Virus record (IMG/VR): IMGVR_UViG_3300009157_000001
Location: 62,001 to 126,000 of that record
Strand: one strand, 5' to 3'
From: a virus
DNA length: 64,000 nucleotides
The translations under genes were made by a program, and so were the position numbers. Position 1 is the stretch's first letter. Each line of letters begins with the position of its first letter. Below, in pieces: positions 22,351 through 29,844 of the stretch. The notes below the pieces were generated by a model, which was not told where the DNA came from, ran no database searches, and was given only the letters and a program-made list of their open reading frames with translations.

Positions 22351-22782
22351 TTACAGAAGATTCAAAGCATGTTCTATTGCAATATTGAGTATTGCATATC
22401 GGTCACCGGCTCCCAGATCATCTGCAGGCCCAGGTTTTGGTTTTCCTACTTGCCAGATGAAAGCACGATAACAAGGAGTATTTACACTAGTATTTTCTCC
22501 CCATCCATCTATTATAAGTTCAATATAGATCCCTTTGGTTTCTAACCAGTCAAGAACCTGTTGGTAAAAGGGAGCAGAAATTACAGTTCTATGTGTATCT
22601 CTTATCCAGTTTGTACTTGAATTAGTATAAGTCCTCCATTCACTATCAGTATCCTCATATTCAACACATTCCTGTTTATTATTAAGAAGATGGCCATTTA
22701 CATACTCTGCTATACAAGGTTTATCAAAACCCTTTTTCTTAACTAAAAGAGCCAGCCTGTGTGGAATAAATAAATGTTTCAT
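22351..22782 (-). CDS. Hypothetical 143-aa phage protein
   Basis: Pattern of a conserved phage protein of unknown role: FYQQVLDWLETKGIYIELII in the middle, a W-x-x-[FY]-W segment, and a C-terminal helix (YAILNIAIEHALNLL). No catalytic residues evident. Lies between the HisRS-like gene and the membrane-anchored gene with short gaps on each side. Confidence 0.65.
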   Translation of the reverse strand: MKHLFIPHRLALLVKKKGFDKPCIAEYVNGHLLNNKQECVEYEDTDSEWRTYTNSSTNWIRDTHRTVISAPFYQQVLDWLETKGIYIELIIDGWGENTSVNTPCYRAFIWQVGKPKPGPADDLGAGDRYAILNIAIEHALNLL

Positions 22783-22794
22783 GTTCTTAGTTTT

Positions 22795-23424
22795 TTAGAA
22801 TAGTAAAGGTAATAATCTGTCAATTCCTAAAGCAAATCCAATCCCTCCATCATATTGTCCTCCACCACATACTTGTTTGGAGGACCCTAGAGAATCACAG
22901 ATGATCTCAAAGCCCTTACCTTCCTTGTAATAGTCCAAGCCTCGGGTTACCTCATAGTTTATCTTGAATAGATCTAACTGGAAGCTTGTATCAAGTAGTC
23001 TCATTGCAGCTACATGTATTGCATCATACAAATCTGTAGGGTTAAGTATCTCAACTCCTAATTGTGTAAATTGTCTATATCTCCCAGCCTGGGGTTTTTC
23101 ACCTCTAAAACACTCCTGGACATAAAACAACTTCACATTCTTCTGGTCCTTAAAGTAAGTACCTGCTAATTTCTGTATTACTGCAGTATATTCAGGTGCT
23201 AGGCACAAGCCCCGGTCTCCCCGGTCTTTAAAGTTGTACATAAGGTTATTGTTCTCTTCTCCTACTTTACCAGAAAAGGTTCCTTGGTGTTGTATAATAG
23301 GAACTGAGATCTCAGTAAATCCATCTCCGATTAAGAGAGCAACCATTCTTTGGATCATCTCTCTCTTTTTATTACCTAGAAGGATCCTGGTGCCTTTGTA
23401 GCATGTCTCTTTGATTTCTTTCAT
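22795..23424 (-). CDS. Miniature histidyl-tRNA-synthetase-like (class II aaRS) protein
   Basis: 209 residues with the class II catalytic core: motif 1 region (EISVPIIQHQGTF, about 38-50), motif 2 with FRGEKPQAGRYRQFTQLGVE (about 106-125, very close to HisRS), the histidine-specific RGLDYY (161-166) and GGGQYDGG (187-194), and motif 3 GFALGIDRL (196-204). HisRS is ~420 aa. Here the insertion domain between motif 2 and RGLDYY is largely missing and the protein ends at motif 3 with no anticodon-binding domain. It may activate histidine or act on a non-tRNA substrate. The gene directly follows a large structured spacer. Confidence 0.8.
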   Translation of the reverse strand: MKEIKETCYKGTRILLGNKKREMIQRMVALLIGDGFTEISVPIIQHQGTFSGKVGEENNNLMYNFKDRGDRGLCLAPEYTAVIQKLAGTYFKDQKNVKLFYVQECFRGEKPQAGRYRQFTQLGVEILNPTDLYDAIHVAAMRLLDTSFQLDLFKINYEVTRGLDYYKEGKGFEIICDSLGSSKQVCGGGQYDGGIGFALGIDRLLPLLF

Positions 23425-24056
23425 ACTTAATAATTTAAGTTAAAAACTCTGATTAGGTTATCTACCCAGGCCAAACCTGGAAAACTCATATAAGTGTGAG
23501 TACAACTATCCATGTTACCACAGATATTTCTGTTTATCACCAATAGATTCTTTATCTCAGAGCAAGCTCTTATAATAATCTTCTGTGCTTCTGCTGCAGT
23601 AGTTTAGAATGGGAACCCGGTATCTCAACCGGTATTTATCATTCCACCACTTCTGGTTGCCTATGGTTAACCCTAAGACTTAAGGCTTTAACGGGTGTTT
23701 TAAGTCTTTTTGCATTGCTGCCCTACAGCAGAAGACACAGAAGATTTTGTACATTCCCAACAATCAAGGTTGTTTACACCCAGCTCTCCAGCTAGAGAGC
23801 ACTACTGTGCTAATAAATAGTTGAGTCTTTTAGATTGTTGGGTATCTACATAAAAAGCTGCCGGTATTCCTTCAAGCATCAGGGTTCTTTTGAAACCACT
23901 GACATCGGGCCTGATCCACTGCCGGCTACATACCCAGTGGAGGAAATAAAAGATGACTGAGGGCATATGCCTGCTTTTTGCCCAGGTAATGACGCTTTTT
24001 CAATAGAAAAGACCATATCGTCTTTTGGTCTTGCAGTCCCTTTTCAGTCATATATC
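23425..24056 (-). ncRNA. Large structured gene-free RNA candidate (~630 nt)
   Basis: No convincing gene in 632 nt. Many paired elements: a 20-bp helix with one bulged A (23577-23596 with 23726-23746) enclosing aagacttaa/ttaagtctt (23675-23708) and gaatg/cattc around ccggt/accgg (23607-23644); cccaacaatc/gattgttggg, 10 bp (23756-23842) enclosing gctctc/gagagc; nested gccgg/ccggc and atcagg/cctgat (23860-23926); ccactg/cagtgg (23916-23940); aagacca/tggtctt (24009-24032); atgactga/tcagtcat (23953-24051); plus hairpins at 23466-23480, 23484-23501, 23520-23533 and 23559-23570. Strand is taken from the neighbouring genes. Confidence 0.7.
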
Positions 24057-24329
24057 TTAATGATTTGTTGCCCAGATGTGTGGACAAAGACCATGCCCTG
24101 GATATTCTCTCCAGGAAATTCTCTTTATAATCCAGAACCCTTCTGTCCATTCTTTTCCAGAACTTCCGGTCTTATCTCCCGGTTGAAAGGATTTAGTAAT
24201 ATACTTGGTTATATCACAAGCCCATACCTCATCTTCCTTACTTGGAATCTGTGGAAAAGGCCAGTCTACCTCAAAGGTAGCAACATCCGAGGAAGAGTCC
24301 AGTTTTATAACTTTGAATATTATCTTCAT
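24057..24329 (-). CDS. Hypothetical 90-aa Trp-rich protein
   Basis: Not recognised. Beta-rich start MKIIFKVIKLDSSSDVATFE, then VDWPFPQIP, and several Trp in the second half (GFWIIKRISWREYPGHG). The ATG lies 5 nt downstream of the upstream stop. Its stop borders the structured spacer. Confidence 0.6.
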   Translation of the reverse strand: MKIIFKVIKLDSSSDVATFEVDWPFPQIPSKEDEVWACDITKYITKSFQPGDKTGSSGKEWTEGFWIIKRISWREYPGHGLCPHIWATNH

Positions 24330-24334
24330 AGTAG

Positions 24335-24586
24335 TTAGGTATTAGTGAAGTTTTCAAGATCTAGTATGTAACTAACTATATACATCCTCTCATCAATATT
24401 CAGAGTCCGAGAATCTGTCCCTCCTATTAGTTTAGCTACTACAAGGGATCTTTCTAACCCACTCTGAACCAGATGATTTATAAATGCAGTGTTACTCTTG
24501 TCAAGTTTTTCTTTTATCTCATGATCAAAAGGAACCTGGGTAGATGAAATAACCTTTCTCCAATAATTTAAGTCTTTCATGTTCAA
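24335..24586 (-). CDS. Hypothetical 83-aa helical protein
   Basis: Not recognised. Mostly helical (DLNYWRKVISSTQ; FINHLVQSGLERSLVVAKLI) with a C-terminal helix IVSYILDLENF. Starts 4 nt inside the preceding gene (ATGA-type coupling). Confidence 0.6.
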   Translation of the reverse strand: MNMKDLNYWRKVISSTQVPFDHEIKEKLDKSNTAFINHLVQSGLERSLVVAKLIGGTDSRTLNIDERMYIVSYILDLENFTNT

Positions 24587-25011
24587 TAGTTTTGGGGGAT
24601 TAGATACTCGAGTTTTTCATCTATATAAATCTTATAGTCCTGGTTACCATGAAGTTGGCATCCCTGGGATATTGTATAAGTCACTTTCTTACCTAATTTA
24701 GTAGAAAGCCGGTTTATCCAGGTTGTAATACTGAAAGAAAAGTCTTTAATCTTACATTCAGTCCGGACTATCTCAAAAGAACCTCGGGTATCAGTCTCCA
24801 GAGAGATTCTATTAGCCGAGGACCTTATACATTTGTACCAATTCCCACCGTATAATACCTTCTCCTCTTTTAGTCTATGAGCAGAGCACTCACTTTTCTG
24901 AGGTACCCGGAGTCTTCCTGTTTCCAGGAAGCACTCAGAATACTGTTCACCTAATAAAGCTTTGAAAGTTGTATACATAGTTTCTTGGTTATTTGAGTTC
25001 TCCGGAGGCAT
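24583..25011 (-). CDS. Hypothetical 142-aa protein
   Basis: Not recognised. Beta-rich middle (NWYKCIRSSANRISLETDTR) and several Cys (ECFLE, ECSAH, TECKI, GCQLH). Ends in YLIPQNY. Overlaps the upstream gene by 23 nt. Confidence 0.55.
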   Translation of the reverse strand: MPPENSNNQETMYTTFKALLGEQYSECFLETGRLRVPQKSECSAHRLKEEKVLYGGNWYKCIRSSANRISLETDTRGSFEIVRTECKIKDFSFSITTWINRLSTKLGKKVTYTISQGCQLHGNQDYKIYIDEKLEYLIPQNY

Positions 25012-25309
25012 GGATAACCTTTCCTTCCAGTATCATTTTGACAGGTACAAAATAGAAGGATATACAGTCTTTAGACTGGGTAGTGAGAGTTAAGAAGCTC
25101 TCATCCGGTATGAGTCCTTCAGGTATTTCCTGTATATATTTTTGATCTTCTTCATCATCCTTGCCTTCTGCAGAACCTCCAATTTGATAAGTTTCATCAT
25201 TAAACTTGTGGAAGAATACCCACCGGTCTTTTGTATTGAACAGAAGAGAGAATATCCCATTAGGATGTTCCATTATCCGGTAACCGGTTACTTGCTTAGA
25301 GTTTTTCAT
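24989..25309 (-). CDS. Hypothetical 106-aa protein
   Basis: Not recognised. N-terminal strands (GYRIMEHPNGIFSLLFNT, then RWVFFHKFNDETYQIGG), an acidic loop (GKDDEEDQ) and a C-terminal beta-rich part. Overlaps both neighbours (4 and 23 nt). Confidence 0.6.
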   Translation of the reverse strand: MKNSKQVTGYRIMEHPNGIFSLLFNTKDRWVFFHKFNDETYQIGGSAEGKDDEEDQKYIQEIPEGLIPDESFLTLTTQSKDCISFYFVPVKMILEGKVIHASGELK

Positions 25310-25596
25310 GATTTAGTAAGTTTGTTTAGTTTCTTTTGAAGACTTTCCTGGAGTTTGCCCTGGAACTCATCTATATATGCTACTGCCTTCTCATAAGCAG
25401 TCCATGGATCCTTGTATGGGGTAACCAGGACACTACCATGATGGTTATATCTTTTCTGAGATCCCCGGGAACCACTCATATGCCTGAGCAGGATATGTTT
25501 ACCAGTTTGAGTAACATGAAAGATCTTGTACTGGGGCTGGGCCCCGGAAGTAACCTGGATCTTATACTCCTTGTAAAGGTGCTCTCTTATAATCAT
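25306..25596 (-). CDS. Hypothetical 96-aa basic protein
   Basis: Not recognised. Starts with strands YKIQVTSGAQPQYKIFHVTQ, a basic Gly/Ser/Arg turn (HMSGSRGSQKRYNHHG), then a C-terminal amphipathic helix ending QKKLNKLTKS. It heads a four-gene overlapping unit running to 24335. Confidence 0.6.
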   Translation of the reverse strand: MIIREHLYKEYKIQVTSGAQPQYKIFHVTQTGKHILLRHMSGSRGSQKRYNHHGSVLVTPYKDPWTAYEKAVAYIDEFQGKLQESLQKKLNKLTKS

Positions 25597-25620
25597 AAGT
25601 AGTAGAGTTTAAGAGGTTAG

Positions 25621-25752
25621 TTATAAATGACCCAATCTAATCATTTGAGCAATGTCCGGATCCACATCCTTAAGCAAGTTCTCCATAGCTGCTCTTATCC
25701 CATCATTCCACATTACCTCATCCCCGGTTTGTTCAGACCCCGGATCTCCCAC
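25621..25752 (-). CDS. Small acidic protein (30-43 aa)
   Basis: A short frame with strong coding character from GTG 25752 (43 aa) or ATG 25713 (30 aa) to TAA 25621: EVMWNDGIRAAMENLLKDVD followed by PDIAQMIRLGHL. The helix-rich, acidic sequence is unlike random translation. The open frame continues upstream of the GTG without an ATG, so the start is unsure. The IRLGH segment recalls the fibre anchor motif at 46.2 kb, perhaps by chance. Confidence 0.5.
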   Translation of the reverse strand: MGDPGSEQTGDEVMWNDGIRAAMENLLKDVDPDIAQMIRLGHL

Positions 25753-25981
25753 TATCTGAGACCTAAGAGATCTATACTTAATAAGTAATTGTATTATAGG
25801 TATAGAGTATTAAAGAAGTTAGTAATAAGAAGGTGTGCTATATACTGCGCCCAAAACCCATGATTTGAGTGGTTTTGGGGGTTTTGAGGAGTTAGAGGAA
25901 GGGGGAGAGGGAGGGTCTGCCCTCATATTCTCACCTTCTTTTCCCCCAAAATGAAGGAATTTCCCGGTAAAACACCCAGAC
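25753..25981 (-). other. Gene-free spacer with GAGGG hairpin and G-runs
   Basis: 229 nt past the last PVFG gene. On the minus strand GAGGG/CCCTC forms a small hairpin (about 25909-25925) flanked by GGGGGAAAAGAAGG and CTCTCCCCCTTCC, which can extend the pairing. A run of Gs occurs on the plus strand at 25876-25906. This probably includes the terminator of the 25982-26684 unit. Confidence 0.4.
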
Positions 25982-26215
25982 TCACTCTATCTTCTTACTA
26001 GTTCTCCTTATATATACCAGTTCTGAGTAGGTGAAGTATGCTGGATAAGCTACTGTGGTAGTATAATACTTATATATATCCACCACTATATCCTTATTAT
26101 ATAAGTGATTTACTCTTCCTTTATATAATCCGGTTATTACTTTGATCTCAACCTCTTCTCCCGGGTCTATTCCTATACCAAATACAGGTTTAGTATCTAT
26201 ATCTTCTGATTTCAT
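25982..26215 (-). CDS. PVFG-family small protein, copy 11
   Basis: 77 residues. DIDTKPVFGIGIDPGEEVEI signature (Gly for Asp after Ile), then GLYKGRVNHLYNKDIVVDIY and the end YSELVYIRRTSKKIE. The G-x-V-x-H-x-Y turn matches copy 5. 2-nt gap to the upstream member. Confidence 0.8.
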   Translation of the reverse strand: MKSEDIDTKPVFGIGIDPGEEVEIKVITGLYKGRVNHLYNKDIVVDIYKYYTTTVAYPAYFTYSELVYIRRTSKKIE

Positions 26216-26217
26216 GG

Positions 26218-26445
26218 TTATAATCTCCTGATCTTAAGTAATTCATAATTAGTAAATAACCAGGCCTCCTTTACTTCCGGTCTATCCTGTAGTTTTACAA
26301 GTAAAGATATGTCCTTACCATAACATCTATATACACTTCCCCGGACTATCTTGTCTACTGTGGTTACTTGTACCTGGGTACGAAGTTCATACTCCATCCC
26401 GAAGACCGGTCTATCCTCAATGGGATCATTACCAAATGTTGTCAT
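26218..26445 (-). CDS. PVFG-family small protein, copy 12
   Basis: 75 residues. DPIEDRPVFGMEYELRTQVQ, a strand pair (VRGSVYRCYGKDISLLV) and the end NYELLKIRRL. The N-terminus is almost identical to copies 1 and 6, which places all three clusters in one family. Confidence 0.8.
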   Translation of the reverse strand: MTTFGNDPIEDRPVFGMEYELRTQVQVTTVDKIVRGSVYRCYGKDISLLVKLQDRPEVKEAWLFTNYELLKIRRL

Positions 26446-26684
26446 GGATCTATCCGGGTTATACTCCTTATATTCTCTATATCTATTCTTCTGCTACCTC
26501 CAAGGTTAGGAGGAATATCATAGAGTATCAAATAAGACTCTCTTATATAGTATATAATACCCTGGAGTTCTTCACCATAATGTATCTGGCTATCTCTTAT
26601 CTGTATATCTACCATATCCCCTGGTCCATATCCTATACCAAAGATAGGGCCCAGGTCTATGTACTCATCTGAAAATGCATTCAT
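26442..26684 (-). CDS. PVFG-family small protein, copy 13
   Basis: 80 residues. EYIDLGPIFGIGYGPGDMVD signature, then QGIIYYIRESYLILYDI and the end IENIRSITRIDP. First gene of the third cluster; overlaps copy 12 by 4 nt. Its transcript begins downstream of the terminator at 26835-26858. Confidence 0.75.
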   Translation of the reverse strand: MNAFSDEYIDLGPIFGIGYGPGDMVDIQIRDSQIHYGEELQGIIYYIRESYLILYDIPPNLGGSRRIDIENIRSITRIDP

Positions 26685-26834
26685 ATCTTCTTGGTTATCA
26701 AGTTAAAACCGGTAGGTGTACCAGTGACATATCTACTCCAACATTTTTACTCTTACCCCAACTCACAATGCAGGGTAGCCTTGTGTGGGAGCGCATTGTG
26801 TGTGGAGGGTTGCCAATGAGATACCAGGAAGAGG

Positions 26835-26858
26835 AAAAGGGAGAGGTTTTCCCCTCCC
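26835..26858 (-). terminator. Intrinsic terminator
   Basis: On the minus strand GGGAGGGG and CCTCTCCC (8 bp, one G-U) enclose AAAA, followed by TTTT. It sits 24 nt past the stop of the 128-aa gene and separates it from the PVFG cluster at 26.0-26.7 kb. Confidence 0.8.
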
Positions 26859-26881
26859 CTTATTCCTTATGATCCAGGGTC

Positions 26882-27268
26882 TTACGACTTGGCCAGATCT
26901 GCAGGTGCTTCCACCGGCACTGATGCAGGAACACCTCCACTGAACAGCTTTGCAGCTGCTGCATTGGCAATGGCCTGTCCCAGGTTACCACCGTACTGTG
27001 CAGCAAGGTTGGCCTGAGCATTGATTTCACTCATGTCTGCAATGTACCGACCTGCAGAAGTCTTCACAATTCCTGCTGATTTGCCAGCAAAACGGGTGGC
27101 GAAGAATAAAGGCTGACCCTTGTCATCTTCCCGGAGATTCTCTCCCTGATCTTTCTTGTACTCAGCAATCTCTGATTCTGAGCCGGACACTGCATAGACA
27201 AACACGTCATTTACATTGCCACTTGGGCTCCTTTTCTTGTAGGAGCTGCGCATTGTTCCTTTTAACAT
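26882..27268 (-). CDS. Conserved small phage protein (128 aa)
   Basis: N-terminal basic beta-rich domain (MRSSYKKRSPSGNVNDVFVY; TRFAGKSAGIVKTSAGRYI) and an Ala-rich helical C-terminal half (NLGQAIANAAAAKLFSGGVP). Codon use is regular and the gene has its own leader (TTTAACTCAAAATTG...) and terminator, so it is likely strongly expressed, like the gene at 1300-1665, with which it shares the leader. A DNA-binding or abundant structural role is possible but not shown. Confidence 0.7.
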   Translation of the reverse strand: MLKGTMRSSYKKRSPSGNVNDVFVYAVSGSESEIAEYKKDQGENLREDDKGQPLFFATRFAGKSAGIVKTSAGRYIADMSEINAQANLAAQYGGNLGQAIANAAAAKLFSGGVPASVPVEAPADLAKS

Positions 27269-27378
27269 GACTTACAATTTTGAGTTAAACTACATATGCA
27301 TTTTGCACATGCACTTCCTGTTCAGGGTTGCATATGGAGATACTGGGCTCAAAAGAGAAAAGCTAGGATAGATCCTAG

Positions 27379-27579
27379 CTAATTCTCTGATACTCTGTCT
27401 ATTCCGGTCTCTACGAGAACCTGGACAATCTCAGTGCCTACTATGGTAAGTCCATCATTGATGAGGATCTCAGGTTGTTTCTCTTTCATTCCCTGGATCC
27501 AGCCTCTGGCAAAAGCCACTGATGGCAAGATGTTCACCATGTTATAACTATCTGAGAACCTTATTATTCCTATTATCAT
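27379..27579 (-). CDS. Hypothetical 66-aa protein
   Basis: Not recognised. Pattern IIGIIRFSDSYNMVNILPSV, a helix with ARGWIQGMKEK and a C-terminal strand; contains no Cys. Overlaps the upstream gene by 4 nt. Confidence 0.6.
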   Translation of the reverse strand: MIIGIIRFSDSYNMVNILPSVAFARGWIQGMKEKQPEILINDGLTIVGTEIVQVLVETGIDRVSEN

Positions 27580-27827
27580 AGCTTTGGTTTTTTATGGTTT
27601 CTAACTAGTCTTTCTGCATCATAGAAGAATTGACTCATTTGGTTAAAGGTGCCACCGAAGATAATATGTCCATTGGTTGTGAAGTGGATCATCATCTCCG
27701 GATATCTTCCTTTAAGTAAGTTTACTCCCGCATGAGCATGTATACTAACCCTATACTTAATAGAGTAGTATGATCCTTGACTGGTTCTATGTCCCCAGCC
27801 TGGTAATTGTAATAGTCTCTCTATCAT
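27576..27827 (-). CDS. Hypothetical 83-aa protein
   Basis: Not recognised. Beta-rich with His/Gly turns (YSIKYRVSIHAHAGVNLLKG; MIHFTTNGHIIFGG) and a basic C-terminus (LVRNHKKPKL). Pairs with the next gene through an ATGA overlap. Confidence 0.6.
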   Translation of the reverse strand: MIERLLQLPGWGHRTSQGSYYSIKYRVSIHAHAGVNLLKGRYPEMMIHFTTNGHIIFGGTFNQMSQFFYDAERLVRNHKKPKL

Positions 27828-27867
27828 CTTATTAAGTGTTAAGGGTTAGTAAATAAGTACTGATGAG

Positions 27868-28080
27868 CTAAATGCTCACCAGTACACCTGCAACCGGGTT
27901 CAGTTTATAGAACCTTGAGTTGATATCATCAAAGAAGGTATTATCCTGCTCAGTCTCTTTCAATACTGATATAGGTATACCTTTAAGATTGTGGATCCGG
28001 GCCACTCTCTTTCTCATGTTACTGTACCTGAAGATCTTCACTTTGTGAAGAATGCCTTCAATAATGCATGCTGCTATCAT
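27868..28080 (-). CDS. Hypothetical 70-aa protein, first gene of the left arm
   Basis: Not recognised. MIAACIIEGILHKVKIFRYS, a basic segment (RKRVARIHNLKG) and an aromatic end. It is the gene closest to the divergent central region and so would be the first transcribed towards the left. Confidence 0.6.
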   Translation of the reverse strand: MIAACIIEGILHKVKIFRYSNMRKRVARIHNLKGIPISVLKETEQDNTFFDDINSRFYKLNPVAGVLVSI

Positions 28081-28812
28081 GGTTAGTTGGTTTAGGTTAA
28101 ACTTTAATTTGGTTTAGGGTTGCTTTCACAGAACGTAATGAGAAAGCTCTCGGGAGGAAACAGAACATTATTCTGTTTGGAGGTAAAGCACCAGGTTTAG
28201 AACCCGGTGCTTATCCAACAAGCAGCAATCAAGAGAACATCAGCAATGACAGTGACAGGAAGAAGAGGCCTAGTGTGCTTCGTACCTTCGGTCCTTAGGA
28301 CCTGGATGAGACATAGTGTTATCATATAGTTGCAGGTTATTGGTTACTAGACTGTTACTCGAAAAGCAGCATGAGGAGGACGTAGCTAAGAGGACCTCAT
28401 CCCTCTCACCCGCATCGGGTGTCCTTATAAGCTGCTTCTTGGGTGAAGGGATAAGCCCTATTCCCGGGGATACACTTTAGCTCAGGCCGTAATAGTAGGC
28501 ATAGAGCTCATACTCTCTGTTATTCATGATAACTTTTGATTTTAGTTCAGGGTTGAGATTCACATTCTGGGAAAGCATGAGAAGGAGCACAACAAATCTA
28601 AGTCTCTTCCCAGAGAGAAGACTTGTTCTGTGCCATGAACTTTTTTCCTCAAGGACCTAATAGATAAGATCCTGATCCAGAGAAGGCAGGGGGTAGGGCC
28701 GGTTGGGGGAGAGAGCGGGGGGTTTGCGGGTGGGGAGTAGTGACATTCTCTACTTCAGATAAAACCTCCCCTAGAATTTTGATATAAGGTTTATACCCCT
28801 TACCTTTAGAAG
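28081..28812. ncRNA. Divergent gene-free region with nested stems
   Basis: 732 nt between the two arms with no gene of coding character. Paired elements: aaacagaa/ttctgttt (28158-28178), agcacc..ggtt/aacc..ggtgct (28188-28212), ggtcc/ggacc (28290-28302), and a nested domain aagcagc/gctgctt (28364-28437) enclosing atgagg/cctcat (28371-28400) and cacccg/cgggtg (28407-28421); a bulged gcacaacaa/ttgttctgtgc stem lies around 28587-28632. It probably holds divergent promoters and possibly one structured RNA or a replication or packaging signal. Confidence 0.55.
28689..28735 (+). repeat. G-run tract (potential G-quadruplex)
   Basis: Six runs of 3-6 G (28689-28693, 28696-28698, 28705-28709, 28717-28722, 28728-28730, 28732-28735) with spacers of 1-7 nt in an otherwise AT-rich genome, on the plus strand of the divergent region. 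Confidence 0.65.
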
Positions 28813-29631
28813 ATGGGGTATAAAAAAATTTCTGGGATATACCTGATAAGAAATCTTCTGAATAGGAAGGTTTATGTAGGATCTTCTGTGAGCATAAAGA
28901 AACGGTGGCTTAATCATAGGAAGATACTAAAAGAAGGACTTCACCATAATACTCATCTTCAGTCTTCCTGGAAGAAGTATAGAGAGAACCTCTTTGATTT
29001 TTCTATAGTGGAGCTGTGTTCCCAAGAGGAGTTTGTAGATAAAGAAAGCTACTGGATAAGGTTTTATAAGTCTTTGGACCGGGCTCATGGTTATAATGCA
29101 GTGATCCCGGATTCTCCTAAAGTTTATGTTAAGAGAATTGTAAAAGCCAAAGCTCAGATACAGAAAGTTATAGTTTGTATAGAGATCAAAACCGGGGTTT
29201 TACAAAGAAGAACTCGTCTGGATATAGAAAAGGATTTGGGAATCCCTCCCAAACGTGTTGGAAGAGTTTTGGATTACTGGATTTCTTCTTCTAAAAAGTA
29301 TCTAAAAAGAAGTTATAAAGGGTATCTTTTTATAAGAAGTGAAGAATACATTCCAGATTTTGATTATATAAACTATCACAAAAGTTCAAAGAAGAGAGTA
29401 AAATCAAACCCTCTCCCAAGATTAAAGAAGATATACAAGCCTGTATCTGAGTATAATATAAAAAGAATTCCTATAATAGCTCAGAATGTAGAAACTGGAC
29501 AGGAACAAACCTTCCCGAGTATTGAGAATTGTATAAACTCTCTAAAGCTTCTTCCTAGAAGAGTATATGAGGCTCTTGCAAAGAACTTTAAGGTCCGGAG
29601 TCACAGAGGATTTTATTTTAGAAAAGCCTAA
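28813..29631 (+). CDS. GIY-YIG homing endonuclease
   Basis: 272 residues. The GIY-YIG domain is at the start: SGIYLIRNLLNRKVYVGSS (about 8-26), KKRWLNHRKIL with the catalytic Arg, and a helix with EEFVDKESYWI. The C-terminal ~150 residues are basic and probably bind DNA (repeats of Y-K and I-x-x-V-x-x-G-Q). Free-standing homing endonucleases cut alleles lacking them. It begins the right arm after the TTTTGATATAA element. Confidence 0.8.
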   Translation: MGYKKISGIYLIRNLLNRKVYVGSSVSIKKRWLNHRKILKEGLHHNTHLQSSWKKYRENLFDFSIVELCSQEEFVDKESYWIRFYKSLDRAHGYNAVIPDSPKVYVKRIVKAKAQIQKVIVCIEIKTGVLQRRTRLDIEKDLGIPPKRVGRVLDYWISSSKKYLKRSYKGYLFIRSEEYIPDFDYINYHKSSKKRVKSNPLPRLKKIYKPVSEYNIKRIPIIAQNVETGQEQTFPSIENCINSLKLLPRRVYEALAKNFKVRSHRGFYFRKA

Positions 29632-29652
29632 GAATCGCTATATTTGTCTTTT

Positions 29653-29844
29653 ATGACTGATATGACCCTTTCTGAGTTTATTACTCTTTCTACTGCCAGG
29701 GATAACTCAGACGGGTCCTGGTCTGTTGGTATTATCCTCTCTACCGGTCAGCCTAGTACTTTAACTATCCAGAACTGTTCCTCAGAGTTTGATGCCAAGG
29801 AGAGGTCTTTTCTTTACCTGAGGAGTTTGATATATAAGGAATAG
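29653..29844 (+). CDS. Hypothetical 63-aa protein
   Basis: Starts at ATG 29653 (a TTG three codons upstream is possible). Beta-rich, Ser/Thr-containing (ARDNSDGSWSVGIILSTGQP). It is in the same frame as the endonuclease but separated by a TAA and 7 codons, and is most likely an independent small gene. Confidence 0.5.
   Translation: MTDMTLSEFITLSTARDNSDGSWSVGIILSTGQPSTLTIQNCSSEFDAKERSFLYLRSLIYKE

Noticed and set aside
23588-23665. Possible tRNA-Leu-like fold on the minus strand (GAAGTGGTGGAAT D-arm, GAG loop)
   Set aside because: The anticodon loop would be 6 or 8 nt, and there is no T-loop or matching acceptor. The same bases pair better in the 20-bp helix.
23926-24150. Minus-strand 74-codon frame within the structured spacer
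   Set aside because: Overlaps the real gene at 24057-24329 by 94 nt and spans paired elements; sequence lacks coding character.
23967-24338. Plus-strand 123-codon frame
   Set aside because: Antisense to the 90-aa gene and the structured spacer; it would be the only plus-strand gene in the left arm.
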